In this document: one piece after another, positions 43,484 through 52,107 of the stretch | Position numbering within the stretch: position 1 is the first letter of the stretch | Layout: each line of letters starts with the position of its first letter | From: an uncultured bacterium | GTDB lineage: Bacteria > Cyanobacteriota > Vampirovibrionia > Gastranaerophilales > Gastranaerophilaceae | NCBI GenBank assembly: GCA_902801985.1 | Contig: CADCKD010000005.1 | Span: 1-64,000, forward strand | Length of the DNA: 64,000 bases | Reading direction: 5' to 3' | The notes under the pieces: model-generated | The model's input: the letters and a program-made list of their open reading frames with translations, nothing else | Told to the model about the DNA's origin: nothing | The model's database searches: none | Program-made: the position numbers and the translations under genes

Positions 43484-43780
43484 CTTTTTATTGACCGCTT
43501 TCTTTGGGCGGTCAAAGAAAGCGGTCAGAAAGAAACCCGCGGTCTGGAGCTGCGTTCGTTAATAAATTGTAATTACTCTGCCCCAAGTTCGCAAACTCGC
43601 TAACGCTCAAACAATGCTCACTTTGACCTTGCAGAGTAAAACATTTATTACTCACTTCGCAAAAGACCGAATTTATAAAATACTTTGATTATCAAGGAAG
43701 TTGAAACAATTAATATGCACAGCGTTGTTTAGCTGCGCTAGAGATTTTTGCATGAAATGCAAAAATGTATGAACAATAAT
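43484..43780. repeat. Intergenic region with palindromic repeat element
   Basis: A perfect 14-bp inverted repeat GACCGCTTTCTTTG..CAAAGAAAGCGGTC (43492-43525, loop GGCGGT) stands at the start, followed by GC-richer sequence with more short inverted pieces: TACTCTGC (43573-43580) against GCAGAGTA (43633-43640), and TTTTGCATGAAATGCAAAA (43747-43765). No coding frame fits. The structure looks like an inserted repeat element rather than regulatory DNA. Confidence 0.6.
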
Positions 43781-43901
43781 TAGAAATTATTAATAATTCA
43801 GATAATATTTTTTATGTGAATAATATTAATCCGCCCCAATTTATTTTTGGTGTATAATGTTGTCATGAGTTAGTTTTTCAATGTAAAGAAAGGACATTAA
43901 A

Positions 43902-46085
43902 ATGACAGCAAATTTAGACAAAATTATGAAACCGAAGTCAATTGCCGTTGTTGGTGCTTCTACAAAAGAACACACAATCGGTTCTGATATTATGAAAAGA
44001 CTTCAAGAGTACAAATTTAACGGTAAAATTTACCCAATCAACCCAAAAGGCGGAATTATTGAAGGTCTGCAAGCTTATACTTCTGTTTTGGAAGTTCCGG
44101 GCGAAATCGATTTGGCAATTATTGTAGTAAATGCTAAATTCGTTCTTGATACTATTGATCAATGCCATCAAAAAGGTATTAAAGGTCTTTGTATAATTAC
44201 TGCCGGATTTAAAGAAACAGGCGCAGAAGGTGCTGCAGCTGAAAAAGCACTTTTGGCAAAAGTTCAAGAATATGGTATGAGATGCGTTGGTCCTAACTGC
44301 TTGGGTGTTGTAAACACATTGCCTGAAGTTAGAATGGACGGCTGCTTTGCAGAAAGTTTGCCTGAAAGAGGACATATTGGTTTTGTTTCTCAATCTGGTG
44401 CTTTAGGCGGCGGTATTTTGAACATCTTAAAAGACTTAAACTTAGGTTTTGCTCAATTCATTTCAATTGGTAACCAGGCTGATGTTAACGCTGAAACAGC
44501 TTTAGAATACTGGGAAAATGAAGATGACGTTGAACAAATTCTTTTATATATGGAATCAATCCAAAACCCTGCTAATTTCAGAAAGTTAGCTTCAAGAATT
44601 TCTAAGAAAAAACCTATTTTGGCTTTGAAAGCAGGTAGATCTGCTGCAGGTGCATCTGCTGCATCTTCTCACACAGGATCACTTGCCGGTGCTGATAAAG
44701 CAGCTAATGCTTTATTAAATCAATCAGGTGTAATCAGAGAATATTCTTTGAAGAATTTATTCTCAACAGCTAAAGTTTTTGCAAATTGCCCAATTCCAAA
44801 GGGTGACAGAGTTGCAATTATTACAAACTCAGGCGGTCCTGGTATCATGGCTACTGACGCAGTTTGTGAATACGGTATGCAAATGGCTAAGATTTCTGAT
44901 GCAACAAAAGACAAATTAAGAAGTTTCTTGCCTTCAGCTGCATCAGTTAAAAACCCAATCGATATGATAGCTTCTGCTCCTATCGAACACTACAAGCAAA
45001 CATTGGAAACAGTTATTGCTGATGAAAATGTTGATATGATTATTTGTATTTACTTACCGTTCTTAGGTTTGAAAGATATTGATGTTGCAAAAGCATTGAT
45101 GGAAATTAAGGCTAAAAATCCTCAAAAACCTGTTATCGGTGTATTTATGACTAAGTCTGAATTCTTCACAGCATTATCTGATATGGATGTAAATATTCCG
45201 TTCTTTATGTATGCTGAAGAAGCTGCAGAAGGTTTACACAGATTAAATCAACAAAGATTGTGGATTGAAAGACCTGTTGGAAACATCCCTTCATACAGTG
45301 TTGATAAGAAAAAAGCATCTGAAATTATTGCTCAATCTCTAAGAGAAGGCAGAGAACAATTAACAACAAGAGAATCAATTGATGTGTTAGATGCTTACGG
45401 AATCAGAGTTTGTAAATCAGGTTTTGCAACAACTGAAGATCAAGCAGTATCTATTGCAGATTCAATCGGCTACCCTGTTGTAATGAAGATGACTTCTAAA
45501 ACAACATCTCACAAAACTGATGTTGGTGGTGTAAGAGTTAACATCCAATCTGCAGAACAATTAAGAAGCGAATATCAAGACCTTATTTCTAAACTTGAAG
45601 CAAAAGGTTTGTTAGACGGTTTGGAAGGTGTAATCATTCAAGAAATGGTTAAAGGTTCTCGTGAAATGGTTTGCGGTGTTGCAACAGATCCTCAATACGG
45701 TCATATGATGATGTTCGGTTTGGGCGGTGTATTTATTGAAGTTATGAAAGACGTAACATTCAGAATTGCTCCTTTAACAGATGTTGATGCTGAAGAAATG
45801 ATTAAATCAGTTAAGGCATACAAATTGTTAGAAGGTGCAAGAGGTACAACTCCTGCTCAAATGGATCAAATCAAAGAAACTATTTTGAGATTATCTCAAT
45901 TAGTAGCAGATTTCAGCTTTATCACTGAACTCGATATCAACCCATTGTTGATTTCAGAAAAAACAGGTGAAGGTATCGCAGTTGACGGACGTATCAAAGT
46001 AAAAATGGAAGATGCTAAAAAATATTTTGAATGTCACTGTGGTGAAGGCTGCGAATGCGGTGAAATCTGCACTTGCAACAAATAG
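43902..46085 (+). CDS. ADP-forming acetate/acyl-CoA synthetase
   Basis: 727-aa fused alpha-beta enzyme that converts acetyl-CoA, ADP and phosphate to acetate, CoA and ATP, an energy-yielding step in fermenters. The CoA-binding N-terminus (KSIAVVGASTKEHTIGSDIM), the ligase domain with SHTGSLAGADKA (active His near 259) and the ATP-grasp domain (PVVMKMTSKTTSHKTDVGGV; IIQEMVKGSREMVCG) are in the usual order. The last 20 residues form an unusual metal-binding-like tail, CHCGEGCECGEICTC: three C-x-C pairs spaced by three residues. AAAGGACATTAAA supports the start. A -10 TATAAT lies at 43853. A strong terminator follows. Confidence 0.92.
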   Translation: MTANLDKIMKPKSIAVVGASTKEHTIGSDIMKRLQEYKFNGKIYPINPKGGIIEGLQAYTSVLEVPGEIDLAIIVVNAKFVLDTIDQCHQKGIKGLCIITAGFKETGAEGAAAEKALLAKVQEYGMRCVGPNCLGVVNTLPEVRMDGCFAESLPERGHIGFVSQSGALGGGILNILKDLNLGFAQFISIGNQADVNAETALEYWENEDDVEQILLYMESIQNPANFRKLASRISKKKPILALKAGRSAAGASAASSHTGSLAGADKAANALLNQSGVIREYSLKNLFSTAKVFANCPIPKGDRVAIITNSGGPGIMATDAVCEYGMQMAKISDATKDKLRSFLPSAASVKNPIDMIASAPIEHYKQTLETVIADENVDMIICIYLPFLGLKDIDVAKALMEIKAKNPQKPVIGVFMTKSEFFTALSDMDVNIPFFMYAEEAAEGLHRLNQQRLWIERPVGNIPSYSVDKKKASEIIAQSLREGREQLTTRESIDVLDAYGIRVCKSGFATTEDQAVSIADSIGYPVVMKMTSKTTSHKTDVGGVRVNIQSAEQLRSEYQDLISKLEAKGLLDGLEGVIIQEMVKGSREMVCGVATDPQYGHMMMFGLGGVFIEVMKDVTFRIAPLTDVDAEEMIKSVKAYKLLEGARGTTPAQMDQIKETILRLSQLVADFSFITELDINPLLISEKTGEGIAVDGRIKVKMEDAKKYFECHCGEGCECGEICTCNK

Positions 46086-46098
46086 TTTATAAATAATT

Positions 46099-46140
46099 AA
46101 AAAGACCGCCAATACAATTTGTATCGGCGGCCTTTTTTTT
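46099..46140 (+). terminator. Terminator of the acyl-CoA synthetase gene
   Basis: AAAAGACCGCC..GGCGGCCTTTT stem with inner AATACAATTTGTAT palindrome and a long T-run. Confidence 0.88.
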
Positions 46141-46152
46141 GTCTGAATTTGG

Positions 46153-46416
46153 TTACCATAATTTTTCGTGTATTTCTGAGGAATATGAAAAATTATCATT
46201 ATAATTTTTGTCAAGTTGTTTATAATATTCTTGTCTGCGATACCTCATACAAAAGGTAATCATCCTAATTGCAGTATTTAATCCTAATATTCTTTCGTTA
46301 ATTTCTTTATCTGATTTATGATAATTATCTCTCAATAAGTCGTCTATAATCCGACTAATGCTTGATATTGCGATAATAGGTTCTTTTTCTTCTATTAAAT
46401 AATATTCAAGTTCCAT
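46153..46416 (-). CDS. Small hypothetical protein divergent to a repressor
   Basis: 87-aa soluble protein, MELEYYLIEEKEPIIAISSI at the start, helical, rich in Tyr/Arg/Glu, with no recognised domain. AAGAAGG lies before the ATG. It is divergent from the HTH gene at 46527, with a 13-bp palindrome between them, so it is probably controlled by that repressor. It could be part of a toxin-antitoxin-like or phage-derived pair, but nothing in its sequence shows toxicity. Confidence 0.65.
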   Translation of the reverse strand: MELEYYLIEEKEPIIAISSISRIIDDLLRDNYHKSDKEINERILGLNTAIRMITFCMRYRRQEYYKQLDKNYNDNFSYSSEIHEKLW

Positions 46417-46447
46417 ATGTTTACCTTCTTTTATATGAGTATAATTT

Positions 46448-46479
46448 CATCTTATATGATATATACATCATATAAGATG
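46448..46479. promoter_or_regulatory. 13-bp palindromic operator candidate
   Basis: CATCTTATATGAT-N6-ATCATATAAGATG, perfectly symmetric, between the divergent small gene and HTH gene. It also partly matches sequences just outside (TTTATATGAG at 46430). Confidence 0.7.
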
Positions 46480-46491
46480 AATAATATATCA

Positions 46492-46520
46492 TAGACAGTA
46501 TTTTGTCAAGTATATATAAT
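46492..46520 (+). promoter_or_regulatory. Promoter of leaderless HTH gene
   Basis: TAGACA (46492-46497), 17-nt spacer, TATAAT (46515-46520); ATG follows after 6 nt. Confidence 0.75.
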
Positions 46521-46526
46521 TAGATT

Positions 46527-46739
46527 ATGCTTGATTACAATTTAAAAAAATTTGGTAAAACTTTAAAGATAGAGAGATTAAAAAATGACCTATCTCAAGA
46601 GGACCTTGCAGTGTTGTTAAAGGTTTCTACTCGTACAATTAGTCAAATAGAAAATGGCAAACAACATCCTAAGTTCTTTTTGGTTGCCGCCATAGCTAAA
46701 GCATTGAATGTCGATATACGCGTGTTTATAGATGATTAG
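46527..46739 (+). CDS. XRE-family HTH transcription regulator
   Basis: 70-aa single-domain Cro/C1-type DNA-binding protein (LKIERLKNDLSQEDLAVLLK, VSTRTISQIENGKQHPKFF). The recognition helix is in the RTISQIENG segment. Small XRE repressors commonly bind a palindrome upstream of their own gene; the perfect one at 46448-46479 fits. TATAAT ends 6 nt before the ATG with no Shine-Dalgarno, so the mRNA is predicted leaderless. Confidence 0.9.
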   Translation: MLDYNLKKFGKTLKIERLKNDLSQEDLAVLLKVSTRTISQIENGKQHPKFFLVAAIAKALNVDIRVFIDD

Positions 46740-46744
46740 CCGTG

Positions 46745-46788
46745 TAGCAAGTAGGTCAGGCATTTGCCTGACAATATATGCTTGCTTG
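46745..46788. terminator. Nested palindrome between convergent genes
   Basis: GTCAGGCA / TGCCTGAC (46755-46772) inside an outer AGCAAGTA..TGCTTGCT pairing. It lies after the HTH stop and before the end of the minus-strand HEAT gene; probably a terminator or palindromic repeat. Confidence 0.55.
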
Positions 46789-46796
46789 TTACATTC

Positions 46797-47471
46797 TTAT
46801 TTTCCTCTTTTATAGGCATTATAGACAAGGGCAAGGGTTGAAATTGCACTTGCTTGGACTATGGGATTTGGGTCTTTGGCCACTTGGGTTAGGGGGATAA
46901 TGAATTTTTCAATTTCTATATTCTCATCTTCTATGAGATTTTTAATGCAGGTTATTGCAGAATTTTTTGAGACCCAGTTTTCATCCTCGAGTGCTTCTAT
47001 AATTCTGTTTTGAAGAATATTTCCGTATCTGCATATAGCATTTATGGCATTTTTTCTAAGGAGTTCGTTTTCTTCTCCTATTTTTTCAAACAAAATATTA
47101 AAAGTCTCTTCTGACGGGAATTCTGCCAGTGCAGTGATCGCTGCTTGAGCTACTCCTTGGCTTGATGAATTTATTTTTTCTCTGATGACGTTTAGAATTA
47201 TATTTTCATAATCATTGCTGCTTTTTGAAACTTTTTTAGGAGTAATTTTTGTCGGGGTAACTTTTTGCCCGTTTGGTAATACATACGAAAAACCGGCTCT
47301 TGCGATTGCTTCTTTTGCTTCGTCAAGGGTGTTGTATTTCAAAAAATCTGTACCCAAAGGATGCGGGATCTTTTGAACCACGGTTTTGTTTGTGTTTTTT
47401 AATGCTATTGCATTAACTATATAAATGTCTTTTCCGTCTTTATTCTCTTGTTTTATTGGTATGTATTGCAT
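46797..47471 (-). CDS. HEAT-repeat protein
   Basis: 224-aa protein. The N-terminal 75 residues are an uncharacterised small domain; residues about 85-220 form HEAT/PBS-lyase-like helical repeats (VAQAAITALAEFPSEETF, RKNAINAICRYG, VQASAISTLALVYNA). Such repeats bind proteins. Start follows AAAGGG at the end of the upstream gene with 1 nt spacing, so it is the third gene of the operon 48950-46797. Function unknown. Confidence 0.78.
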   Translation of the reverse strand: MQYIPIKQENKDGKDIYIVNAIALKNTNKTVVQKIPHPLGTDFLKYNTLDEAKEAIARAGFSYVLPNGQKVTPTKITPKKVSKSSNDYENIILNVIREKINSSSQGVAQAAITALAEFPSEETFNILFEKIGEENELLRKNAINAICRYGNILQNRIIEALEDENWVSKNSAITCIKNLIEDENIEIEKFIIPLTQVAKDPNPIVQASAISTLALVYNAYKRGK

Positions 47472-47472
47472 C

Positions 47473-48066
47473 CTATATCCCTTTATTAGAAAGATTTTCC
47501 CCTACTTGAGAGAAAAATTCATCATATACTTCCGGACGGTAAATTCTGATAATTCTCATTGGCGCTGCTTTCATAAATGAAAATCCATCGGCATTTTGTA
47601 AGATTTTTTCTACAAGTAAAAATCTTACTTTAGTTGTCCCATCCGGCATTGGTTCTACAAAAACATTTGTATCAACAATAATATTTTTTTTACGCATTTC
47701 GTTTAGAACCCTTCTTGAAGGGCTATACATTGAATATGCAGTGGAACCGTATGAAAAAACAGTGTAAGCTGTTGCTGCGGCAAAAACAGTTGACCAGCCG
47801 AGTACTCTTTTTTTGCTTACGTAATTGCTTTTGAATGTTTTTCTGGCATTTATGTAGCCGTATTCAGGATTTATATCTTGAATTATAAAATCACTATTCT
47901 GTAAGGTTTCTATCGCAGCATTAAATACATCTTGAGAATTTGCATTATTGTAATAATGAGTTTGCATTTCAATTCTTTTTTGCGCGGAAACCTTAGGCAT
48001 TCTAACAGCGGAAGCCTCTAAAGGTAATAATATTAAACATAAAAATATTGCTAAAATTCTTTTCAT
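47473..48066 (-). CDS. Exported hypothetical protein
   Basis: 197-aa protein with a signal peptide (MKRILAIFLCLILLPLEASA). The mature part has a pattern shared with the upstream gene product: QKR..MQTHYY..N, AIETLQNSDFIIQDINPEYG and GYINARK. It also has a hydrophobic stretch near 87-107 that may be a second membrane segment. The two genes are probably paralogs from an old duplication. The start lies 2 nt after the previous stop without a clear ribosome-binding site, suggesting translational coupling. Confidence 0.72.
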   Translation of the reverse strand: MKRILAIFLCLILLPLEASAVRMPKVSAQKRIEMQTHYYNNANSQDVFNAAIETLQNSDFIIQDINPEYGYINARKTFKSNYVSKKRVLGWSTVFAAATAYTVFSYGSTAYSMYSPSRRVLNEMRKKNIIVDTNVFVEPMPDGTTKVRFLLVEKILQNADGFSFMKAAPMRIIRIYRPEVYDEFFSQVGENLSNKGI

Positions 48067-48068
48067 AA

Positions 48069-48950
48069 TTATTGATAAATTTTATTTAATTCCTTCTCTA
48101 TTTTAGCCTGTTCTTTTGCTTGTTTTGCTTTTTCTTTTTCAAGCTCCTTTTCAAGCTTTTCTTGTTCTTTTAAGGCTTTTGCTTCTTCTTTAGCTCTTTT
48201 CTTTTCTAATTTCGCAGCTTCTTTATCATCTTCGGCTGTTATATTTTCAGAAATTTCCTCTTCTTGAACTTGTTCAGCCGGAACGCTTTCTACAACTTCT
48301 TCAACAACTTCTGTTTTTTGAGGCTGGGTTGTGTCTTCTATAACAGTTTGTTCAACAGTTTCAGGAATTACTTCCGGTTCTGCTTTTGGAGGGGTTGAAA
48401 TTTGAATTTCTTGTTTAGTTTGTTTTTTTACTGCCCCGTTTTTTTGTAATGACAGTGCAGTATCAAGTTTGTTATAAAATTCTTCATAAAATTCTGCGTC
48501 ATCAACATCATCAATAAATTGAGCATTACCGTATTCGTTAAGTAATTTTCGTTTAAAATTAATTCGGATTTTTGTATTATCCGGATATGGTGTTACGTTT
48601 GCAACAAACTCAAGTGTGGCAACTTTTACACCGTTGTAACTTAGCCTTGATTTGGTTAGGCCGAATTCTTTTGAGATATCAACATTAGGATCTGTTGTGT
48701 CAAAATCCTTTACTCCGTATATAAATCCAAGTACTGAATTGACATTATATACAATATATCCTTCATCTTGTAATACATTCAAAACCCCTTTCATAAGTGA
48801 GGTCTCAGTGTTGGCTGAAAATGTCCTTGTTTGGAACTGGCGTTTTTGTAATTGCGCCATAGGTGTAATTATTTCTTCGGATTGTCTTTTTGCGCAAACC
48901 GGTAATGCAATACATAATACAAATAATGCTGCTAATATCTTTTTATACAT
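48069..48950 (-). CDS. Exported protein with charged C-terminal coiled coil
   Basis: 293-aa protein. A signal peptide (MYKKILAALFVLCIALPVCA) precedes a domain like that of the downstream gene (QKRQFQTRTF, GVLNVLQDEGYIVYNVNSVLG, FIYGVK). Residues about 175-290 are Glu/Lys/Val-rich and end in a long alternating Glu-Lys coiled-coil (KEKAKQAKEQAKIEKELNK). It could act as a spacer through the periplasm. AGGGA before the ATG supports the start. First gene of a three-gene operon. Confidence 0.74.
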   Translation of the reverse strand: MYKKILAALFVLCIALPVCAKRQSEEIITPMAQLQKRQFQTRTFSANTETSLMKGVLNVLQDEGYIVYNVNSVLGFIYGVKDFDTTDPNVDISKEFGLTKSRLSYNGVKVATLEFVANVTPYPDNTKIRINFKRKLLNEYGNAQFIDDVDDAEFYEEFYNKLDTALSLQKNGAVKKQTKQEIQISTPPKAEPEVIPETVEQTVIEDTTQPQKTEVVEEVVESVPAEQVQEEEISENITAEDDKEAAKLEKKRAKEEAKALKEQEKLEKELEKEKAKQAKEQAKIEKELNKIYQ

Positions 48951-49054
48951 ATTTCCCTGCCTTCTATTTATAACTTTTCTACATTATATCAAAGTTTTTT
49001 AAATTAGCCAAAAGTCATATTTGATTTTTTACAAAAATAATTATAATAGTATAT

Positions 49055-49576
49055 ATGAAGAAATTATTATTGTTTTTTGTATTATTTGGTTTTATGTTGT
49101 CCTGTCAGGCAGAAGTATTGACAGGCGGGGTTAAGTATTCACAGGATGATGCAAGAATTGAACTGCAAAATAATAAACCCAGTGCTGATTTTTTACTGCA
49201 GGCTTCTGTATTGGATGAAAATTTTGATGAAAATATTTCTCACTTGTTAAAAGGGGAAACAAAATTGAGTGACAGAACTCTTGCAAAGTTTTCAGACGGC
49301 AGCTATGGAGTAAATTATTATAACGATATAAACCATGTTTGGTATTACGATAGAGAAGGGGTATTAATCAATGCGGAAATTAAAACCTCAAATACTCCTC
49401 CATACAGTACTTACAAATATACTCCTGAGGGTTCTCTTGTTACTATGACCATGCGAGTTTCAGAAGATGAAACGTTTATATTCAATCCGTATGGACAACT
49501 GCTCGGGCATTGGGTCGGACAAAATTGTTATGATGAAAATGGCAGTATTGTTATGACACGCCAAATATTGAAGTAG
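49055..49576 (+). CDS. Exported hypothetical protein
   Basis: 173-aa protein with a signal sequence (MKKLLLFFVLFGFMLSC) ending in SCQA; cleavage after CQA or a weak lipobox are both possible. The C-terminal half has MORN-like short turns (FSDGSYGVNYYNDINHVWYY, YTPEGSLVTMTMRV), resembling tandem beta-hairpin repeats. TATAAT ends 7 nt before the ATG and no Shine-Dalgarno is present, so it is probably leaderless. Confidence 0.72.
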   Translation: MKKLLLFFVLFGFMLSCQAEVLTGGVKYSQDDARIELQNNKPSADFLLQASVLDENFDENISHLLKGETKLSDRTLAKFSDGSYGVNYYNDINHVWYYDREGVLINAEIKTSNTPPYSTYKYTPEGSLVTMTMRVSEDETFIFNPYGQLLGHWVGQNCYDENGSIVMTRQILK

Positions 49577-49577
49577 C

Positions 49578-49757
49578 TTAGTAACTTTCTTTTCTCATTA
49601 ATTCTGATAATCGAAGCTCTTTTGGCGGATTTTTTTTCATTGTAAATTTCTTTGTCTGGGGCTTAATTTCGGTTTTATATTCAGATAAACCTATTTTGCA
49701 AGTTGTATCTTCTTTTCCCATAAATATTTGCTGTAAAACTGATATAATATTTTCCAT
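49578..49757 (-). CDS. Small 59-aa hypothetical protein
   Basis: A short frame, MENIISVLQQIFMGKEDTTC at the start and NPPKELRLSELMRKESY at the end, basic overall. It has AGGAG eight bases before the ATG, so translation is well supported. It ends one base from the stop of the convergent gene at 49576. No family recognised; the lone cysteine is near residue 20. Confidence 0.6.
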   Translation of the reverse strand: MENIISVLQQIFMGKEDTTCKIGLSEYKTEIKPQTKKFTMKKNPPKELRLSELMRKESY

Positions 49758-49887
49758 AGTGTTAATCTCCTAACATATATTATAAAAGAATAATATCTTT
49801 ATATATCATACATTTAAACGATTTGAGGGTAAAAAAACATTGTTCTTTATGATATATTTATAGGGGCAGGGATAAAAGGTTTAAAAT

Positions 49888-50598
49888 TTGAATAATACTT
49901 ATTATGAAACTTTAGATGAAAATTTTATGCAAGCTGTGAATTTATATGAGAAAGAACATTCACACTCTGAGCTTGTCGAAATGTTGAAAAATGGGAATAT
50001 CCCCCAAAAACAAATTGCTGCTCTGAAACTTGATATGATAAATTCTACTCGTGAAGCACAAATTTTGGTTTCAAATTTAACAGGTCAAGATGGTAAAATA
50101 AGAGAAGCAGTGTCTTTGAGGCTGGATGAATTTATGTCTGATAAAAAATACCTGCCATTTTTCAAATCTTGCGATAATTACAAAATATTTTTAGATGCGA
50201 TAACTGATATTAACGGGAATATTTGCCGTAATATTATCAGTGCGATTTCTAATCTGCATTCAGATGATAAATTTTGTGATATTTTCTGTAAAAGTTTGGT
50301 TGAATTAACTTTAAATTTAATATCTATTGTTGAAAAATTCGATTTTCAAGACGGGAAATACAAAGTAAACAAAGAAGCCTTTAAATTGTACTGGTGTCTT
50401 GAAACAATTTATTATTTCTGGGATAAAATTGAACTTGCTGATTTGAAAGAAATTATATTTCGAGCAAAAAATATCGGGGAATATACAATTCGTGAAAAAG
50501 TCGCCAAAATACTTACTCAAAACATAAATGATATTGAGCTTTTAAAAGTTAAAGAAGAACTAAAACAAGATTCAAACTATTATGTTCGCAGATTTTAA
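49888..50598 (+). CDS. Hypothetical helical (HEAT-like) protein
   Basis: 236-aa all-helical protein with weak HEAT-like periodicity (QKQIAALKLDMINSTREAQI, GKIREAVSLRLDEFMSD, REKVAKILTQ). No signal peptide. The start is TTG at 49888 (no ATG fits); AAAAGGT is seven bases upstream. Its last four bases overlap the convergent prs gene. Confidence 0.7.
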   Translation: MNNTYYETLDENFMQAVNLYEKEHSHSELVEMLKNGNIPQKQIAALKLDMINSTREAQILVSNLTGQDGKIREAVSLRLDEFMSDKKYLPFFKSCDNYKIFLDAITDINGNICRNIISAISNLHSDDKFCDIFCKSLVELTLNLISIVEKFDFQDGKYKVNKEAFKLYWCLETIYYFWDKIELADLKEIIFRAKNIGEYTIREKVAKILTQNINDIELLKVKEELKQDSNYYVRRF

Positions 50599-51614
50599 TT
50601 TACTTGCATTTCTTTTTCAAATCCGAACAATGAGCTTACGGATTCATCATCATGAATTCTTGAAATAGCTTGCGCAAGAATTGGTGCAACTGAAATTTGT
50701 TTAATATTAGACGGCATTTTGTCCATATCTAACGGAATAGTATTTGTAACAATACATTCTGTAATTGGAGCAGAACCAAGTCTTTCTATCGCAGGACCGG
50801 AAAATACAGGGTGAGTTGCGCCTACATAAATCTCTTTTGCTCCTCTTGATTTTAATAACTTAGCAGCTTCACATATTGTTCCGGCTGTATCTATAATATC
50901 ATCAAACATCAAGCATATTTTGTCTTCAACATCACCAATTACGTTGGTTGCAATTGCTTCATTGTGTCTGTCACGTCTTTTATCAATAATCGCAATAGGG
51001 CAATCAAGTCTTTTTGCAAAATACCTTGTTCTGTTTGCTCCACCCATATCAGGTGATACTGCAACCATTTCGTCAGGATTTATATTTAAACCTTTGATAT
51101 AATTAACCAAAATAGGTGCTGCAAATATGTGGTCTACAAGTATATTGAAAAATCCTTGAATTTGACCGGTGTGAAGATCCATTGCCAATACTCTGTTAGC
51201 CCCCGCAGTTGTTAATAAATCTGCTACCAGTTTTGCTGTGATAGCTTCACGACCGGAAGTTTTTCTGTCCTGTCTTGCATAACCATAGTATGGTATTACC
51301 GCAGTGATTGATTTGGCACTTGCACGTTTGAATGCGTCAATTATTATTAAAAGTTCCATTAAATTTTCATTTACAGGATTACATACAGGTTGAATAACAA
51401 AAACATCATCTCCTCGAACGCTTTCCTTAACCTGAACATATATTTCGCCGTCTGCAAAGTTTTTAACTATCATTGGCCCTATTGTTGTACCGAGCTCATT
51501 TGCTATTTCTTGTGCTAATTGTGGGTTTGAACGACCGGCAAATAATTTGATATCATGATTTGGACTAATTGCTCTTTCCAATTCAGGATAAGTTTTTTCT
51601 TCGATTGCAACCAT
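50595..51614 (-). CDS. prs: Ribose-phosphate pyrophosphokinase
   Basis: 339-aa enzyme that makes PRPP for nucleotide, histidine and NAD synthesis. FADGEIYVQVKESVRGDDVF, the flexible loop YYGYARQDRKTSGRE, the metal site DLHTGQIQGFF and the PRPP loop DDIIDTAGT are present; AMP/phosphate-site features are standard. N-terminus is extended by about 15 residues against the shortest homologs. AAAGGATTAAAATAA precedes the ATG. Confidence 0.97.
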   Translation of the reverse strand: MVAIEEKTYPELERAISPNHDIKLFAGRSNPQLAQEIANELGTTIGPMIVKNFADGEIYVQVKESVRGDDVFVIQPVCNPVNENLMELLIIIDAFKRASAKSITAVIPYYGYARQDRKTSGREAITAKLVADLLTTAGANRVLAMDLHTGQIQGFFNILVDHIFAAPILVNYIKGLNINPDEMVAVSPDMGGANRTRYFAKRLDCPIAIIDKRRDRHNEAIATNVIGDVEDKICLMFDDIIDTAGTICEAAKLLKSRGAKEIYVGATHPVFSGPAIERLGSAPITECIVTNTIPLDMDKMPSNIKQISVAPILAQAISRIHDDESVSSLFGFEKEMQVN

Positions 51615-51727
51615 TTATTTTAATCCTTTCCAAACTTCAGCATGCAGTACCATTATAAAACTTTATCGAGTCAACCTCAATATTTTTTTAAGTTTTGTAA
51701 TACTAAAACACGTAAATATAAAATTTG
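51615..51727. other. prs upstream region
   Basis: AT-rich promoter region of the minus-strand prs gene up to the start of the repeat array. No individual promoter box is convincing on either strand. Confidence 0.3.
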
Positions 51728-52075
51728 CGGGGGTAAATGTATGTTACCGATGGTTGCGCATGGTTCTACACCGTTGCGCGGGGGGGGTAAATATTGCTAC
51801 CAACGGTTGCGCGAGGTTCTTCTATGGTTGCGCAAGGGGGGGATGTCGTAATCAATCTTGCGTATTTCCCCCATGTCATTGCGAGCGGGGGTAAATGTTG
51901 TTACTGATGGTTGCGCATGGTTCTACCTCCGTTGTGTGTGGGTAAATGTCGTTTATGTTTTTGCGTGTCTATTCTTCTGTCATTGCGAGCGGGAGCGAAG
52001 CAATCCAGCTGTTTATTAATATATTATCATATACCTTATAAGTAATCCTGTGCTTGATTTGCACTTATCAAACCT
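51728..52075. repeat. G-run/GTAAAT tandem repeat array 3 with common tail
   Basis: Units begin near 51728, 51780, 51833, 51886 and 51945; the third lacks GTAAAT but keeps the G-run. It ends in the module GTCATTGCGAGCGGGAGCGA..GCAATCCAGCTG (51979-52012), followed by a tail of about 65 nt (52013-52075) that matches the tail of array 4 at 60314-60378 with one visible difference. This array is not joined to a gene stop. Confidence 0.85.
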
Positions 52076-52107
52076 ATCCAACTTATCCAACTTATCAAAC
52101 CTATCGA
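52066..52107. repeat. 10-nt tandem repeats after array 3
   Basis: Four to five copies of a degenerate 10-mer (ACTTATCAAA / CCTATCCA.. types) in one direction, corresponding to one arm of the elements at 8029 and 23628. Confidence 0.65.

Noticed and set aside
46153-46739. Classical toxin-antitoxin system
   Set aside because: The layout suits one, but the 87-aa protein shows no toxin motif and the genes are divergent rather than in one operon, so it is only raised as a possibility.
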